Source: Streptomyces roseifaciens (lineage in GTDB: Bacteria; Actinomycetota; Actinomycetes; Streptomycetales; Streptomycetaceae). Taken from it: a stretch of 64,000 nucleotides of DNA. A program made the translations under genes and the position numbers. The notes under the pieces were generated by a model. The model did not search any database. It saw only the letters and a list, made by a program, of their open reading frames with translations, and was not told where the DNA came from. Below, one piece after another: positions 9,342-17,334 of the stretch. Each line of letters starts with the position of its first letter. The stretch's first letter is position 1. Location of the stretch: positions 1,780,530 to 1,844,529 of the forward strand of contig NZ_LNBE01000003.1 in NCBI RefSeq assembly GCF_001445655.1. Direction: 5' to 3'.

Positions 9342-10808
9342 TTACCCTGCCCGGTGCCGGGCCCCGGCGTGTGCGGCCCGCCGCGCCCTGCCCCGGCGCC
9401 CGTTCACCAGACCGCACACGATCAGCAGCGCCGCCCAGGCTCCCGTGCACAGGACCTGCGTACGGGAGTCCGGTTCGAGGACCATGACCACCAGGACCGC
9501 GCCGATCGCGAGCAGGGTCAGCCGGGTCAGGTGGGGGAACAGCCACATGCGCACCGGCGGTTCGGCATCCCCGGCATCCCCGCGCCGAACGCGGCGGCGG
9601 CGCAGGCGCAGCTGCGAGAGGCCGATGAGGAACCAGACGATCAGGATGGTGGCCCCCACGGCGTTGAGCAGGAAGCGGAAGACGGTGTCCGGCCAGACGA
9701 CGCTGAGGACGACCGCCGCGAAGCCGAAGGCGGCGGAGGCGAGGACGGCGTTGCGCGGGACGCCGCCCGGTGTGACGCGGCCGAGGGTGCGGGGCGCGTC
9801 GCCGCGGTGCACGAGGGAGTAGAGCATGCGGGAGGAGCCGTAGATGTTGGCGTTCATGGCCGACAGCAGGGCGACGAGCACCACGGCGTTCATGAGGTGC
9901 CCGGCGCCGGGGATGCCCATGCGCTCGAGGGTGCCGCTGTAGGGGCTGATGTGCGCGGTGCTGCTGTCCCAGGGCAGCAGGGTGACGATGACGGCCATGG
10001 AGCCGATGTAGAAGAGGCAGATGCGCCAGACGACGGTTCTGGCGGCGCGGCCCACCGCCCTGACCGGGTCGGCGGATTCGGCGGCCGCGATCGTGACGGT
10101 CTCCAGCCCTCCGTAGGCGAAGACCGCCGCGACGAGGCCGAGGGCGAGCCCGTGCCAGCCGTGCGGCAGGAAGCCGCCGTGGCCGGTGAGGTGGGCGGCG
10201 CCCGGCGCGGCGGAGCCGGGCAGGAGGCCGCAGACGGCGAGCGCCCCCAGCAGGAGGAAGATGCAGATGGCGGTGACCTTCAGCCCGGCGAACCAGAATT
10301 CGAGGTCGCCGAAGCGCCGGACGGCGGCGAGGTTGCTGCCCGTGAACACGGCCATGAAGAGCGTCATCCACACCCAGCCGGGGACGCCGGGGAGCCAGTC
10401 CGTCATGATGTCGGCCGCCCCGATGGCCTCCGCGGCGACGCTGACGACCAGCAGCGACCAGTACAGCCAGCCCGCCGTCAGACCGGCCCAGGGGCCGAGC
10501 GCCTTGGCCGCGTGCACGGAGAAGGACCCGGTGGCCGGGTCGGCGGCGGACATCTCCGCCAGCATCCGCATGACCAGCAGCACCAGGCCGCCGGCCAGGA
10601 CGTAGGCGACGACGATCGCGGGCCCCGCGGCCCCGATCCCCACCCCGGAGCCGACGAACAGGCCCGCTCCGATGGCGCCGCCCAGCGCGATCATGGACAG
10701 GTGACGCTGTTTGAGCCCGCGCGGCAGCCCGGCGCCCGCCTCCGTGGCGGCGGCGGGCGCGGGCGGGTTCTTGCGGGTGGCGGCGCTGGCGGGAGGTGGC
10801 GCGAGCAT
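9342..10808 (-). CDS. Amino acid permease (APC superfamily)
   Basis: 488 residues with about twelve hydrophobic spans and the APC N-terminal signature LSMIALGGAIGAGLFVGSG. It resembles the AroP/GabP-type proton symporters that import amino acids across the cytoplasmic membrane. The specific amino acid is not predictable. A TetR-type gene lies 92 bases upstream on the same strand and may be co-transcribed or control it. Confidence 0.9.
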   Translation of the reverse strand: MLAPPPASAATRKNPPAPAAATEAGAGLPRGLKQRHLSMIALGGAIGAGLFVGSGVGIGAAGPAIVVAYVLAGGLVLLVMRMLAEMSAADPATGSFSVHAAKALGPWAGLTAGWLYWSLLVVSVAAEAIGAADIMTDWLPGVPGWVWMTLFMAVFTGSNLAAVRRFGDLEFWFAGLKVTAICIFLLLGALAVCGLLPGSAAPGAAHLTGHGGFLPHGWHGLALGLVAAVFAYGGLETVTIAAAESADPVRAVGRAARTVVWRICLFYIGSMAVIVTLLPWDSSTAHISPYSGTLERMGIPGAGHLMNAVVLVALLSAMNANIYGSSRMLYSLVHRGDAPRTLGRVTPGGVPRNAVLASAAFGFAAVVLSVVWPDTVFRFLLNAVGATILIVWFLIGLSQLRLRRRRVRRGDAGDAEPPVRMWLFPHLTRLTLLAIGAVLVVMVLEPDSRTQVLCTGAWAALLIVCGLVNGRRGRARRAAHAGARHRAG

Positions 10809-10900
10809 GCTGACCGTCCTGGGGCTGAAGGGAGGCGTGGGCGTGGAACCACTACCTACCGATCAGCCGGGCGCGGCACCCTTCCGGGCCGCCCGCTCTG

Positions 10901-11599
10901 TCAGGTCGGGGGAGCGAAGCGGTCGATGAGGGCGGTGACGCCGGCGGCGAGCTGCTCCTCGCCGCCGCGCACGGCCAGGCCGGGGCCGAGGGCCCGCAGG
11001 CGGGGGAACTCCTTGACCGGCAGCCGGTGCAGGCCCATGCGGAAGGCGGGCTCGGGCTCGTCCGGGTTGTCCACGACTTCCCGCAGCTCGAAGACGATGT
11101 AGCCCAGGACCCAGGAGATGACGGCCCGGTACAGCTCCAGCGTGGCCCGCTCGTCCAGCCCCGCCCGTTCCAGCCGGGTCAGCAGGCGCTCGTGGGCGCG
11201 GAGCACCGCGGGCGGGCGCCGCGTCAACGGCACCGTGAAGGGGCGGATCACCAGCAGGGGCGCGACGTTCGGGTGGGCGAGCGCGACGCGGTACATCGCC
11301 CGCGCGACGGCGACGAGGGCCTCCCGCCACGGGGGAGCGGCTTCGTCGTCCCCGCCCGCGAGGACCGCCGGGCCGAACGGGGTGCCGTTCAGCTTCTCCT
11401 CCAGCTCTATGAAGATCCGCTCGACGAGGCCGTCGAGCAGGTCGTCCTTGCTGGGGGTGTACCGGTAGAGGGCCATCGTCTCGACGCCGAGCTCCTCGGC
11501 CACCCGGCGCATGCTCAGCCCGTCGAGCCCCTCGCCGTCGACGATGCGCAGCGCCGCGCCGACGACGCGTTCCCGGGTGAGCCGGGTGCGGTCAGCCAC
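10901..11599 (-). CDS. TetR family transcriptional regulator (TetR_C class)
   Basis: 232 residues. The N-terminal helix-turn-helix reads LSMRRVAEELGVETMALYRY, and the C-terminal half resembles the classical tetracycline-repressor ligand domain. The GTG start at 11599 is preceded by GAGGAGG nine bases away; longer in-frame starts lack a ribosome site. The upstream region contains two inverted repeats that are candidate operators shared with the divergent M6 protease gene. The downstream permease is another possible target. Confidence 0.86.
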   Translation of the reverse strand: MADRTRLTRERVVGAALRIVDGEGLDGLSMRRVAEELGVETMALYRYTPSKDDLLDGLVERIFIELEEKLNGTPFGPAVLAGGDDEAAPPWREALVAVARAMYRVALAHPNVAPLLVIRPFTVPLTRRPPAVLRAHERLLTRLERAGLDERATLELYRAVISWVLGYIVFELREVVDNPDEPEPAFRMGLHRLPVKEFPRLRALGPGLAVRGGEEQLAAGVTALIDRFAPPT

Positions 11600-11674
11600 C
11601 GCGACCGACCTCCTCTGCGGGGAAGCCCCGCCCTCGGCATCCGCCCTTGACAAGGGGCGCGAAGCGGGATGAGC

Positions 11675-11730
11675 CTGTACGTATACAGCATAAACGGAGA
11701 CAGTATGTTTACAAGGTAAATATGCTCCGT
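11675..11730. promoter_or_regulatory. Inverted repeats between TetR and M6 protease genes
   Basis: Two AT-rich dyads lie in the divergent promoter region: CTGTA-N4-TACAG at 11675-11688, and a wider one with arms ACGGAG...TTTAC and GTAAA...CTCCGT at 11694-11730. Both are placed to bind a dimeric TetR-type repressor. Confidence 0.5.
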
Positions 11731-11765
11731 ATCCTCTGATCGATCCGACCTGGTGAGTGATCACC

Positions 11766-13184
11766 ATGCGACACACCCGTACGACCCGGGCCTGCCCGGT
11801 GCCCCTGGCGCCCGATGCGCGGGCCCGGCTCTACACCCGGTATCTCGATCTGACGGACCTCGGCCGGCTGCCGAAGGGCACGTCCTTCGAGGACTACTAC
11901 TACATCTGGCGTTCCGCCCGGCGCGGCGAGAAGCGCGTAGGACTCGACGACGGCGCCGTCCGGGTCGGACCGGTCGCCGAACGGGAGCTGATCGAACGGC
12001 CCTCCAAGCGGCTCAAGGGAGTGATCAACACCCTGGTGCTCCTGGTGGACTTCCCCGACCGGCCGCACGATCCGGATCGCCGTACCGGCCACTACCGGCA
12101 GTTGCTGTTCAGCACGGACACCCTGCCGACAGGCAGCATGCGCGACTACTACCGCACGGTGAGCGGCTTCGGCTCGTTCAGCGAGAACGGCATCGACGTC
12201 CGGGGCGAGGTCCACGGCTGGTTCCGGATGCCGCAGCCCCTCTCGTTCTACGCGGACGGGAACTCCGGCATGACCGAGGAAGGGTTCCCCAGGAACTCCC
12301 AGGGCATGGCCCGCGACGCCGTCCGGATGGCGCTGGAGGAGGGCATCGACTTCACCCCGTTCGACGTGCTCGGCGAGAACATGGTCACCGCGCTCTTCAT
12401 CGTGCACGCGGGCCGTGGGGCCGAGAACACCGAGTCGCTGGACGACCTGTGGAGCTTGAAGTGGGGCATCCCGGACGGTGTCGAGGTCGCTCCCGGCCTG
12501 AAGGCCGAGACCTTCCTCACGGTCCCGGAAGACTGCTCCATGGGCGTGTGCGCCCACGAGTGGGGCCATCTGGCCGCGCGCTGGGCCGATTTCTACGACA
12601 CGGGCCGGCTGGAGGCGACCAAGTCCGCCGGCCTCGGCGATTACTGCCTGATGGCGTCCGGGAGCTGGGGCAACTTCGGTCTCACGCCGACGTTCCCCAA
12701 CGGCATGCTGCGCATGTTCCACGGCTGGGCCGTTGCGCAGGACATCTCCACGACCACCAAGGACGTGGTGATCCGGCCGGCGGCCGAGAGCGGCGACCTC
12801 GTCTTCATCCAGAATCCGGACACCATGACGGAGAACCAGTACCTCCTCGTCGAGTACCGGCGGAGCCGCGGGCAGGACGCCGCCCTCCCCGATCAGGGCA
12901 TCGCCGTCTACGTCGTCGACGAGGCCATCGAGAACGTGAACAGGGAGAACCGCCTTGCGATCGAACTGATGCAGGCCGACGGCAAGCGGGACCTCGGGGC
13001 GATCTTCAGGACGGGGAACAGCGGGGACGCCCAGGACCTGTATCCCGAGGGGGACAACACGATCCTCGGCGAGACGACCACCCCGGCGCTCAACCTCCCC
13101 GACGGCACGTTCTCCGGCGTCACCATCGAGGTCCAGGGCAGGCCCGGGGACAAGGAGATGGGCATCGACGTCCACATGGCGTGA
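11766..13184 (+). CDS. M6 family metalloprotease-like protein (immune inhibitor A-like)
   Basis: 472 residues. The zinc site is [17 protein letters not shown], a HExxH motif followed by the Asp-x-Tyr-Asp that M6 proteases use as third ligand, though with one extra residue in the spacing. A DFPD segment early in the chain and GSMRDYY also fit the family. No signal peptide, lipobox or propeptide is visible, which is odd for this normally secreted family. An in-frame GTG lies at 11757. It is divergent from a TetR gene. Confidence 0.8.
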   Translation: MRHTRTTRACPVPLAPDARARLYTRYLDLTDLGRLPKGTSFEDYYYIWRSARRGEKRVGLDDGAVRVGPVAERELIERPSKRLKGVINTLVLLVDFPDRPHDPDRRTGHYRQLLFSTDTLPTGSMRDYYRTVSGFGSFSENGIDVRGEVHGWFRMPQPLSFYADGNSGMTEEGFPRNSQGMARDAVRMALEEGIDFTPFDVLGENMVTALFIVHAGRGAENTESLDDLWSLKWGIPDGVEVAPGLKAETFLTVPEDCSMGVCAHEWGHLAARWADFYDTGRLEATKSAGLGDYCLMASGSWGNFGLTPTFPNGMLRMFHGWAVAQDISTTTKDVVIRPAAESGDLVFIQNPDTMTENQYLLVEYRRSRGQDAALPDQGIAVYVVDEAIENVNRENRLAIELMQADGKRDLGAIFRTGNSGDAQDLYPEGDNTILGETTTPALNLPDGTFSGVTIEVQGRPGDKEMGIDVHMA

Positions 13185-13281
13185 CGTTCACACGGATACC
13201 TCACGGATCCCGGGTAACGCGGAGTAGGGAGAGGGACCCACTCATCCCACACCACACCGACCCGACCGGAGGGATCGTTCC

Positions 13282-13611
13282 ATGGATCGCCACATGGACT
13301 GGCGACAGTACGGCGCTTGTCTCGACGAGGACCCCGAGCTGTTCTTCCCCGTCGGTACGACGGGTCCCGCACTCGTACAGACCGAGGACGCCAAATCGGT
13401 GTGCCGCACCTGCCCGGTGCGCGCGGAGTGCCTGCGCTGGGCACTGGAGTCCGGGCAGGAGAGCGGCGTGTGGGGCGGGACGAGCGAGGCCGAGCGGCGG
13501 ACGCTGCACCGGGCCGCGAAGCCCCGTGCGACGTCCGCCGCGGGCCGGGTTCAGCCCAGGAACTCCAGGAGGGCGCGCGTGACGGCCTCCGGCTGCTCCT
13601 CGACGAGGTAG
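13282..13611 (+). CDS. WhiB-like (Wbl) iron-sulfur transcription factor
   Basis: 109 residues with the four cluster-binding cysteines (one at residue 13, then CRTCPVRAEC) and the GVWGG turn that define Wbl proteins. Wbl factors bind a [4Fe-4S] cluster and partner the principal sigma factor. The last 60 bases overlap the 3' end of the convergent hydrolase gene, so the basic C-terminal tail may be a late extension. GGAGGG lies upstream of the ATG. Confidence 0.92.
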   Translation: MDRHMDWRQYGACLDEDPELFFPVGTTGPALVQTEDAKSVCRTCPVRAECLRWALESGQESGVWGGTSEAERRTLHRAAKPRATSAAGRVQPRNSRRARVTASGCSSTR

Positions 13612-14471
13612 TTGCGGCTCCCCTCGATCTCGGCCATGCGGACGTCGGTGCCCTGCTGGGGGAACACCTCCCGCATGTACTCGAAGAACGTCCCGTAGGC
13701 GAGGCCGAGCATCGGCACGGAGATCTTGTCGTACGACTCGAAGTCCGCGATGTCCTTCTGGTACGACTGGAACCAGCCCTTGGCGGCGCGGATCGCCTCG
13801 GTCGTCGAGTACGCCTGCGCGTAGACGTCCCGGTCGCGGTCGGTGATCGCGTCGGGGTTCACCAGGCTCAGGCCGAACATGTAGTCGATGATGTGGCGGT
13901 AGCGGCCGGTGAGGATCTGCTCCGGGAAGTCGGCCACCTGGTTGAAGGCGAGCCACCAGCGGTGCGGGCCCTTGTCGCCGGGGTTCGGCAGCATGGGGAA
14001 CTTGTAGTAGCTCCGGTCCGCGTGCGTGGTGTTGAGTATCGCCACCTTCTCCGTGGCGTCCGGGTGGTTCGCCGCGTAGGCGAAGGCGACCATCGCGCCG
14101 ATCCCGTGCCCGGCGATGTTCACCTTGTCGTGGCCGAGGTGGCGGACCAGCTCGCGGATGTCCTGGGCCATGTTCTTCTTGTCGAAGCCCGACTCCGGCT
14201 TGCTCGACCCGCCCATGCCGCGGATGTCGACGGTGATCACGCGGAAGCGGGCCGCGAGCGCGGGCATCACCTTCCGGTACTCCCACCACGTCTCGGGCCA
14301 GCCGGGCAGCAGCACCAGCGGCTCGCCCCGACCACCGGTCACGTAGTGCAGCCGGACGCCGTTGACGTCCGCGTACTCGCTGGTGAACTCGCCGTCCAAA
14401 GACGCCGCGAGCTCGGCGTTGAGGGCCTTGAGCCCCTCGGCGTCCGTGACCGTCCCTGCGTTTGCCGACAC
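13551..14471 (-). CDS. Alpha/beta hydrolase (epoxide hydrolase-like) lacking catalytic residues
   Basis: 306 residues of the haloalkane dehalogenase/epoxide hydrolase fold (LLPGWPETWWEYR, VDIRGMGGSSKP, cap domain, C-terminal EEQPEAV). The nucleophile elbow reads GHGIGA where the family has GHDxGA or GHSxG, so the catalytic Asp/Ser is Gly. The catalytic His region reads GSRNYLVEEQP instead of the usual SGHxxxEEQP, so His is Asn. Both changes are clear in the codons. The frame is intact, suggesting a retained pseudoenzyme. The GTG start has GGGGGAG just upstream. Confidence 0.85.
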   Translation of the reverse strand: MSANAGTVTDAEGLKALNAELAASLDGEFTSEYADVNGVRLHYVTGGRGEPLVLLPGWPETWWEYRKVMPALAARFRVITVDIRGMGGSSKPESGFDKKNMAQDIRELVRHLGHDKVNIAGHGIGAMVAFAYAANHPDATEKVAILNTTHADRSYYKFPMLPNPGDKGPHRWWLAFNQVADFPEQILTGRYRHIIDYMFGLSLVNPDAITDRDRDVYAQAYSTTEAIRAAKGWFQSYQKDIADFESYDKISVPMLGLAYGTFFEYMREVFPQQGTDVRMAEIEGSRNYLVEEQPEAVTRALLEFLG

Positions 14472-14524
14472 TGCGCTCCCCCTATGTCGTCGACTGTGCT
14501 TGGCTGTCGACCAGTAGTGCCGGG

Positions 14525-14547
14525 GTGGGTTTGAACGCCCAACCCAC
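14525..14547. promoter_or_regulatory. Inverted repeat upstream of the hydrolase
   Basis: GTGGGTT and AACCCAC form a 7-bp dyad around a nine-base centre, flanked by an outer ACCAGT/ACTGGT pair. It lies about 55 bases before the hydrolase GTG and could be an operator. Confidence 0.35.
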
Positions 14548-14608
14548 TGGTGGCGACGACCATAACAACATCCACTTCACCGGACCAGATGTTGTGGATC
14601 ACACGGAA

Positions 14609-14651
14609 CCCGGCCCGTTCCCCCGCGCGAGGTGCGGGGGAACGGGCCGGG
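14609..14651 (-). terminator. Strong hairpin terminator of the M4 protease gene
   Basis: A perfect 18-bp stem (14609-14626 pairing with 14634-14651) around a seven-base loop, located just after the protease stop codon. There is no U-tract, as is usual for actinobacterial terminators. Confidence 0.8.
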
Positions 14652-14670
14652 CGGGCGCGAACCGGAACCG

Positions 14671-16521
14671 TCAGCGCTTGACGGCCGGGCCCTCCTTGGG
14701 GGTGTTGGCCGCGGTCACGTTCACCGCGGCCCAGGCGGCGTCGACCGCCTTGTACTCGGCGCTCTTCTCGCCGTGGATGTCCGCGGCGGCCTGCAGCGTG
14801 GCGACGCGGGCCTCGTGGAAGTCGGTCGTCGAGACCATGTAGCGGGTCAGGGCGCGGTAGAAGATCTGCTGCGCCTTGTCCCGGCCGATGCCGGTGACAG
14901 CCTTGCCGTCGAACGTGGCGGAGTCGTACTCCACGCCGCCGATGGTCTTCTTGCCGCTGCCCTCGGCCAGCAGGTAGAAGGCGTGCGAGGAGACGCCGGA
15001 GCCGGCGTGCACCTCACGGTCGTAGGAGCCCTCGTCCCAGTAGTCGACGGTGCCCTCGAGGACGTCCAGCGACGGCTTGTCCATGCGGCGCAGGAACTTC
15101 TGCTCCAGGCCGAGCTTCTCGCCGAGGAGGTAGTTCGGGGGGTTGCCGCCGTTGTTCGTCCGGAACTCCACGCCCGCGCCGAAGATGTCGGCGAGCGACT
15201 CGTTGAGCGCGCCCGCCTCGCCGAACTGGTTCTGGCGCGCGTCCACCCGCGTGGGCTGGAAGTCGGCGGTCGCCTCGATCACGCCGTGGCTGAGCTCGTG
15301 ACCGGTGACGTCCAGGGCCACCAACGGCTGCTTGAACGTTTCTCCATCGCCGTCGCCGTAGAGCATGCAGCCGCACTCGGGGGACCAGAAGGCGTTGCCG
15401 ACCTTGTCGCCGAAGTGCACCAGGGCGCGCGGGCCGGAGCCGTCGTTCTTGATGCCGTTCCGGCCGAACGTCGCCTTGTAGTAGTCGTACGTGCTCGTGA
15501 TGCCGAACTGCGCGTCGACGGCGGCGGTGGCGTTGTCGGTGGCGGTGCCGTTGCCCCAGCGGTTGTCCGCGTCGGTGAACGCCTTGCCGGCCGCGAAGGA
15601 GTCGAGCTCCTTGGACTGGGCGTCACGGGTCTCCCCGCCGCCGCGGCTGAGGTCCTTGAGGACGAAGGAGTCCTTGGCCGTCTGAGTGGTCGTCAGCGGG
15701 ATGTTGCCCGCGAACAGCGAGGCGCCGGTGCCGTTGGCCTGGGCCGGGAACTGCGTGCCGGGCTGCGCCTTGGCCGGCGGAGTCGCCTTGGCGCCGGTGC
15801 GGGGCTTGGCCTCCTTGCCCTCGCTGCGCAGCTTGGCCTTCAGGCGGGGGGAGATGATGCCGTCGCTGAGCGGCGTGCTGCTGATGACCTTGCCGCTGCC
15901 GGCGTCCACGACGACGCTGTGGCTGACGCCGGTCTCGGCCTTGCCGCCGCCGGTGACGGTCACGCGGTAGGCGAGGACCGGCTCGGTGCTACGCGCGTCG
16001 ACCACGAGCTCGGTCTTGGCGGCCTTGCCGTCCACCGACTTCGCGGCCTTCGCCGCGGCCTGCGGCGCGGTGAGCTTCGGGGCGACCGACGGCACGGAAA
16101 CGCGGTGCCGGATCGCCCGGGTGACGCCGAGGTAGTTCTTCTTCGCGTCGAGGTGGACGACGAGGTCGCCGCCGACGACGGGGACGCCCTGGTAGGCCCG
16201 GACGAAACGGACGTGGCGCTTGCCCTCGGGGTCGATGAGGGTGTCCTTGACGCGGAGCGTCTCGTTCTTGCCGACGCCCGTGGCGTCCGCGTGGGCGAGG
16301 GCGGCGGCGGTGGCCGCCTTGACCGTCTCCGCGTTGGCGGCGAGGGCGGCGGCACCGACCGAGGAGTCCGCGGCCGCTGCGCGGGCCCGGTCCCGGAGGG
16401 AGTCGGCCGTGTCCACAGGCTGAGACGGGGCGGCGGAGGCCGTGCCCGCCATGGTGGCCGCGGCCACGATCGTCGCGGCGGCGATGAGTATTCGTTTGCG
16501 GGTCGTGGGGGTCGTACGCAA
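14671..16521 (-). CDS. M4 family (thermolysin-like) secreted metalloprotease
   Basis: About 616 residues. An N-terminal signal peptide (RKRILIAAATIVAAAT to GTASA) is followed by a FTP/PepSY propeptide and the M4 catalytic domain. The zinc site is GHELSHGVIE with GALNESLADIFG supplying the Glu ligand; the proton-shuttle His is in HAGSGVSSHAFYLLA. It is secreted and self-processed, a general extracellular endopeptidase. The TTG at 16521 with AGGG eight bases upstream gives a normal signal peptide; a GTG at 16578 is the alternative. A strong terminator follows, and a 16-bp palindrome lies upstream. Confidence 0.93.
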   Translation of the reverse strand: MRTTPTTRKRILIAAATIVAAATMAGTASAAPSQPVDTADSLRDRARAAAADSSVGAAALAANAETVKAATAAALAHADATGVGKNETLRVKDTLIDPEGKRHVRFVRAYQGVPVVGGDLVVHLDAKKNYLGVTRAIRHRVSVPSVAPKLTAPQAAAKAAKSVDGKAAKTELVVDARSTEPVLAYRVTVTGGGKAETGVSHSVVVDAGSGKVISSTPLSDGIISPRLKAKLRSEGKEAKPRTGAKATPPAKAQPGTQFPAQANGTGASLFAGNIPLTTTQTAKDSFVLKDLSRGGGETRDAQSKELDSFAAGKAFTDADNRWGNGTATDNATAAVDAQFGITSTYDYYKATFGRNGIKNDGSGPRALVHFGDKVGNAFWSPECGCMLYGDGDGETFKQPLVALDVTGHELSHGVIEATADFQPTRVDARQNQFGEAGALNESLADIFGAGVEFRTNNGGNPPNYLLGEKLGLEQKFLRRMDKPSLDVLEGTVDYWDEGSYDREVHAGSGVSSHAFYLLAEGSGKKTIGGVEYDSATFDGKAVTGIGRDKAQQIFYRALTRYMVSTTDFHEARVATLQAAADIHGEKSAEYKAVDAAWAAVNVTAANTPKEGPAVKR

Positions 16522-16678
16522 GTTCAGCGCCCTTTGCGTCAAGGGCGGTTCGGGGTGCACCCGGCCGCCTGCATGCACGCGGTGCCGTCACTCGCGCACC
16601 GCGGGAACCTGTGGTCCCGCGGAGGACTCTGCCTGTACTGGCATGGGCATGAAAAGAGCAGATAGGCGTGATGTCCGG

Positions 16679-16694
16679 ACAGTTGATCAACTGT
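16679..16694. promoter_or_regulatory. Perfect 16-bp palindrome upstream of the M4 protease
   Basis: acagttgatcaactgt reads identically on both strands and sits about 160 bases before the protease start, in an AT-rich pocket of an otherwise GC-rich region. A dimeric regulator site is likely; the protein is unknown. Confidence 0.5.
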
Positions 16695-16823
16695 TAACAA
16701 TGCCTCAACGCAAGGTATTCGGGCCGTGACGTGGCGTCGAACCGCAGATGAAGAGGTGGGGTTTGGGGGAGAGGTTGCGGGCAGCTCGCGCTGTCTCGCT
16801 ATGTGAGATGGGGGAGTTGGTGC

Positions 16824-17252
16824 CTACGCCGGCCCGTGCGGCCAGCTGCCGCCCTCCACCCGCGTCCCCGCCGCCCGCAGCCGCCGCGCCGTCCGGTCCG
16901 CCGCGAGGTACACCCAGGCGCGCACCGCACCCCCGCGCTCGGGCAGCACCTGCCGCCCGACCCGTACGTACATCTCCCCGCGCCCGTCCGGGCCGCAGCC
17001 CTCCAGCTCGTCCAGGGACGCGAGCACCGCCGCGTACTCCCCGGGCGCGACGGAGACCAGCTCCCCGCGGACCTCCCCGCCCGGCTCGGCCACGGCGTAC
17101 GGATAACCGGGCCCCTCGTACAGCACCGCGCCCCGCAGCCGCGCCGGCTCCTCGGCCACCGTTCGGCCCCGCAGGTAGTGCCCGTGGTTGACCTGCCCGG
17201 GACGCAGCGTCCCGTAGACGAACACGGGCAGCCGCTCCGGCTCCACCGCCAT
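16824..17252 (-). CDS. Gamma-glutamylcyclotransferase family protein
   Basis: 142 residues beginning LPVFVYGTLRPGQ, the substrate-binding loop of the GGCT/AIG2-like fold. The acidic catalytic residue expected near the middle fits LDELEGC. These enzymes release 5-oxoproline from gamma-glutamyl amines; the exact substrate varies. GGAGGGA lies seven bases before the ATG. It is divergent from the FHA-ABC operon. Confidence 0.85.
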   Translation of the reverse strand: MAVEPERLPVFVYGTLRPGQVNHGHYLRGRTVAEEPARLRGAVLYEGPGYPYAVAEPGGEVRGELVSVAPGEYAAVLASLDELEGCGPDGRGEMYVRVGRQVLPERGGAVRAWVYLAADRTARRLRAAGTRVEGGSWPHGPA

Positions 17253-17320
17253 CTCCCGCTCCCTCCACCCGTCGCCACGGGCGCACCCGTCACCGAAAGG
17301 CGGGGGCGGGCGGCCCGCCG

Positions 17321-17334
17321 TAAAATTACCGGTA
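17321..17334 (+). promoter_or_regulatory. Probable -10 element giving a leaderless FHA-ABC transcript
   Basis: TAAAAT at 17321-17326 ends seven bases before the ATG at 17334, and no Shine-Dalgarno sequence is present. Transcription would then begin at or next to the start codon. No good -35 is visible, so this is inference. Confidence 0.4.
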
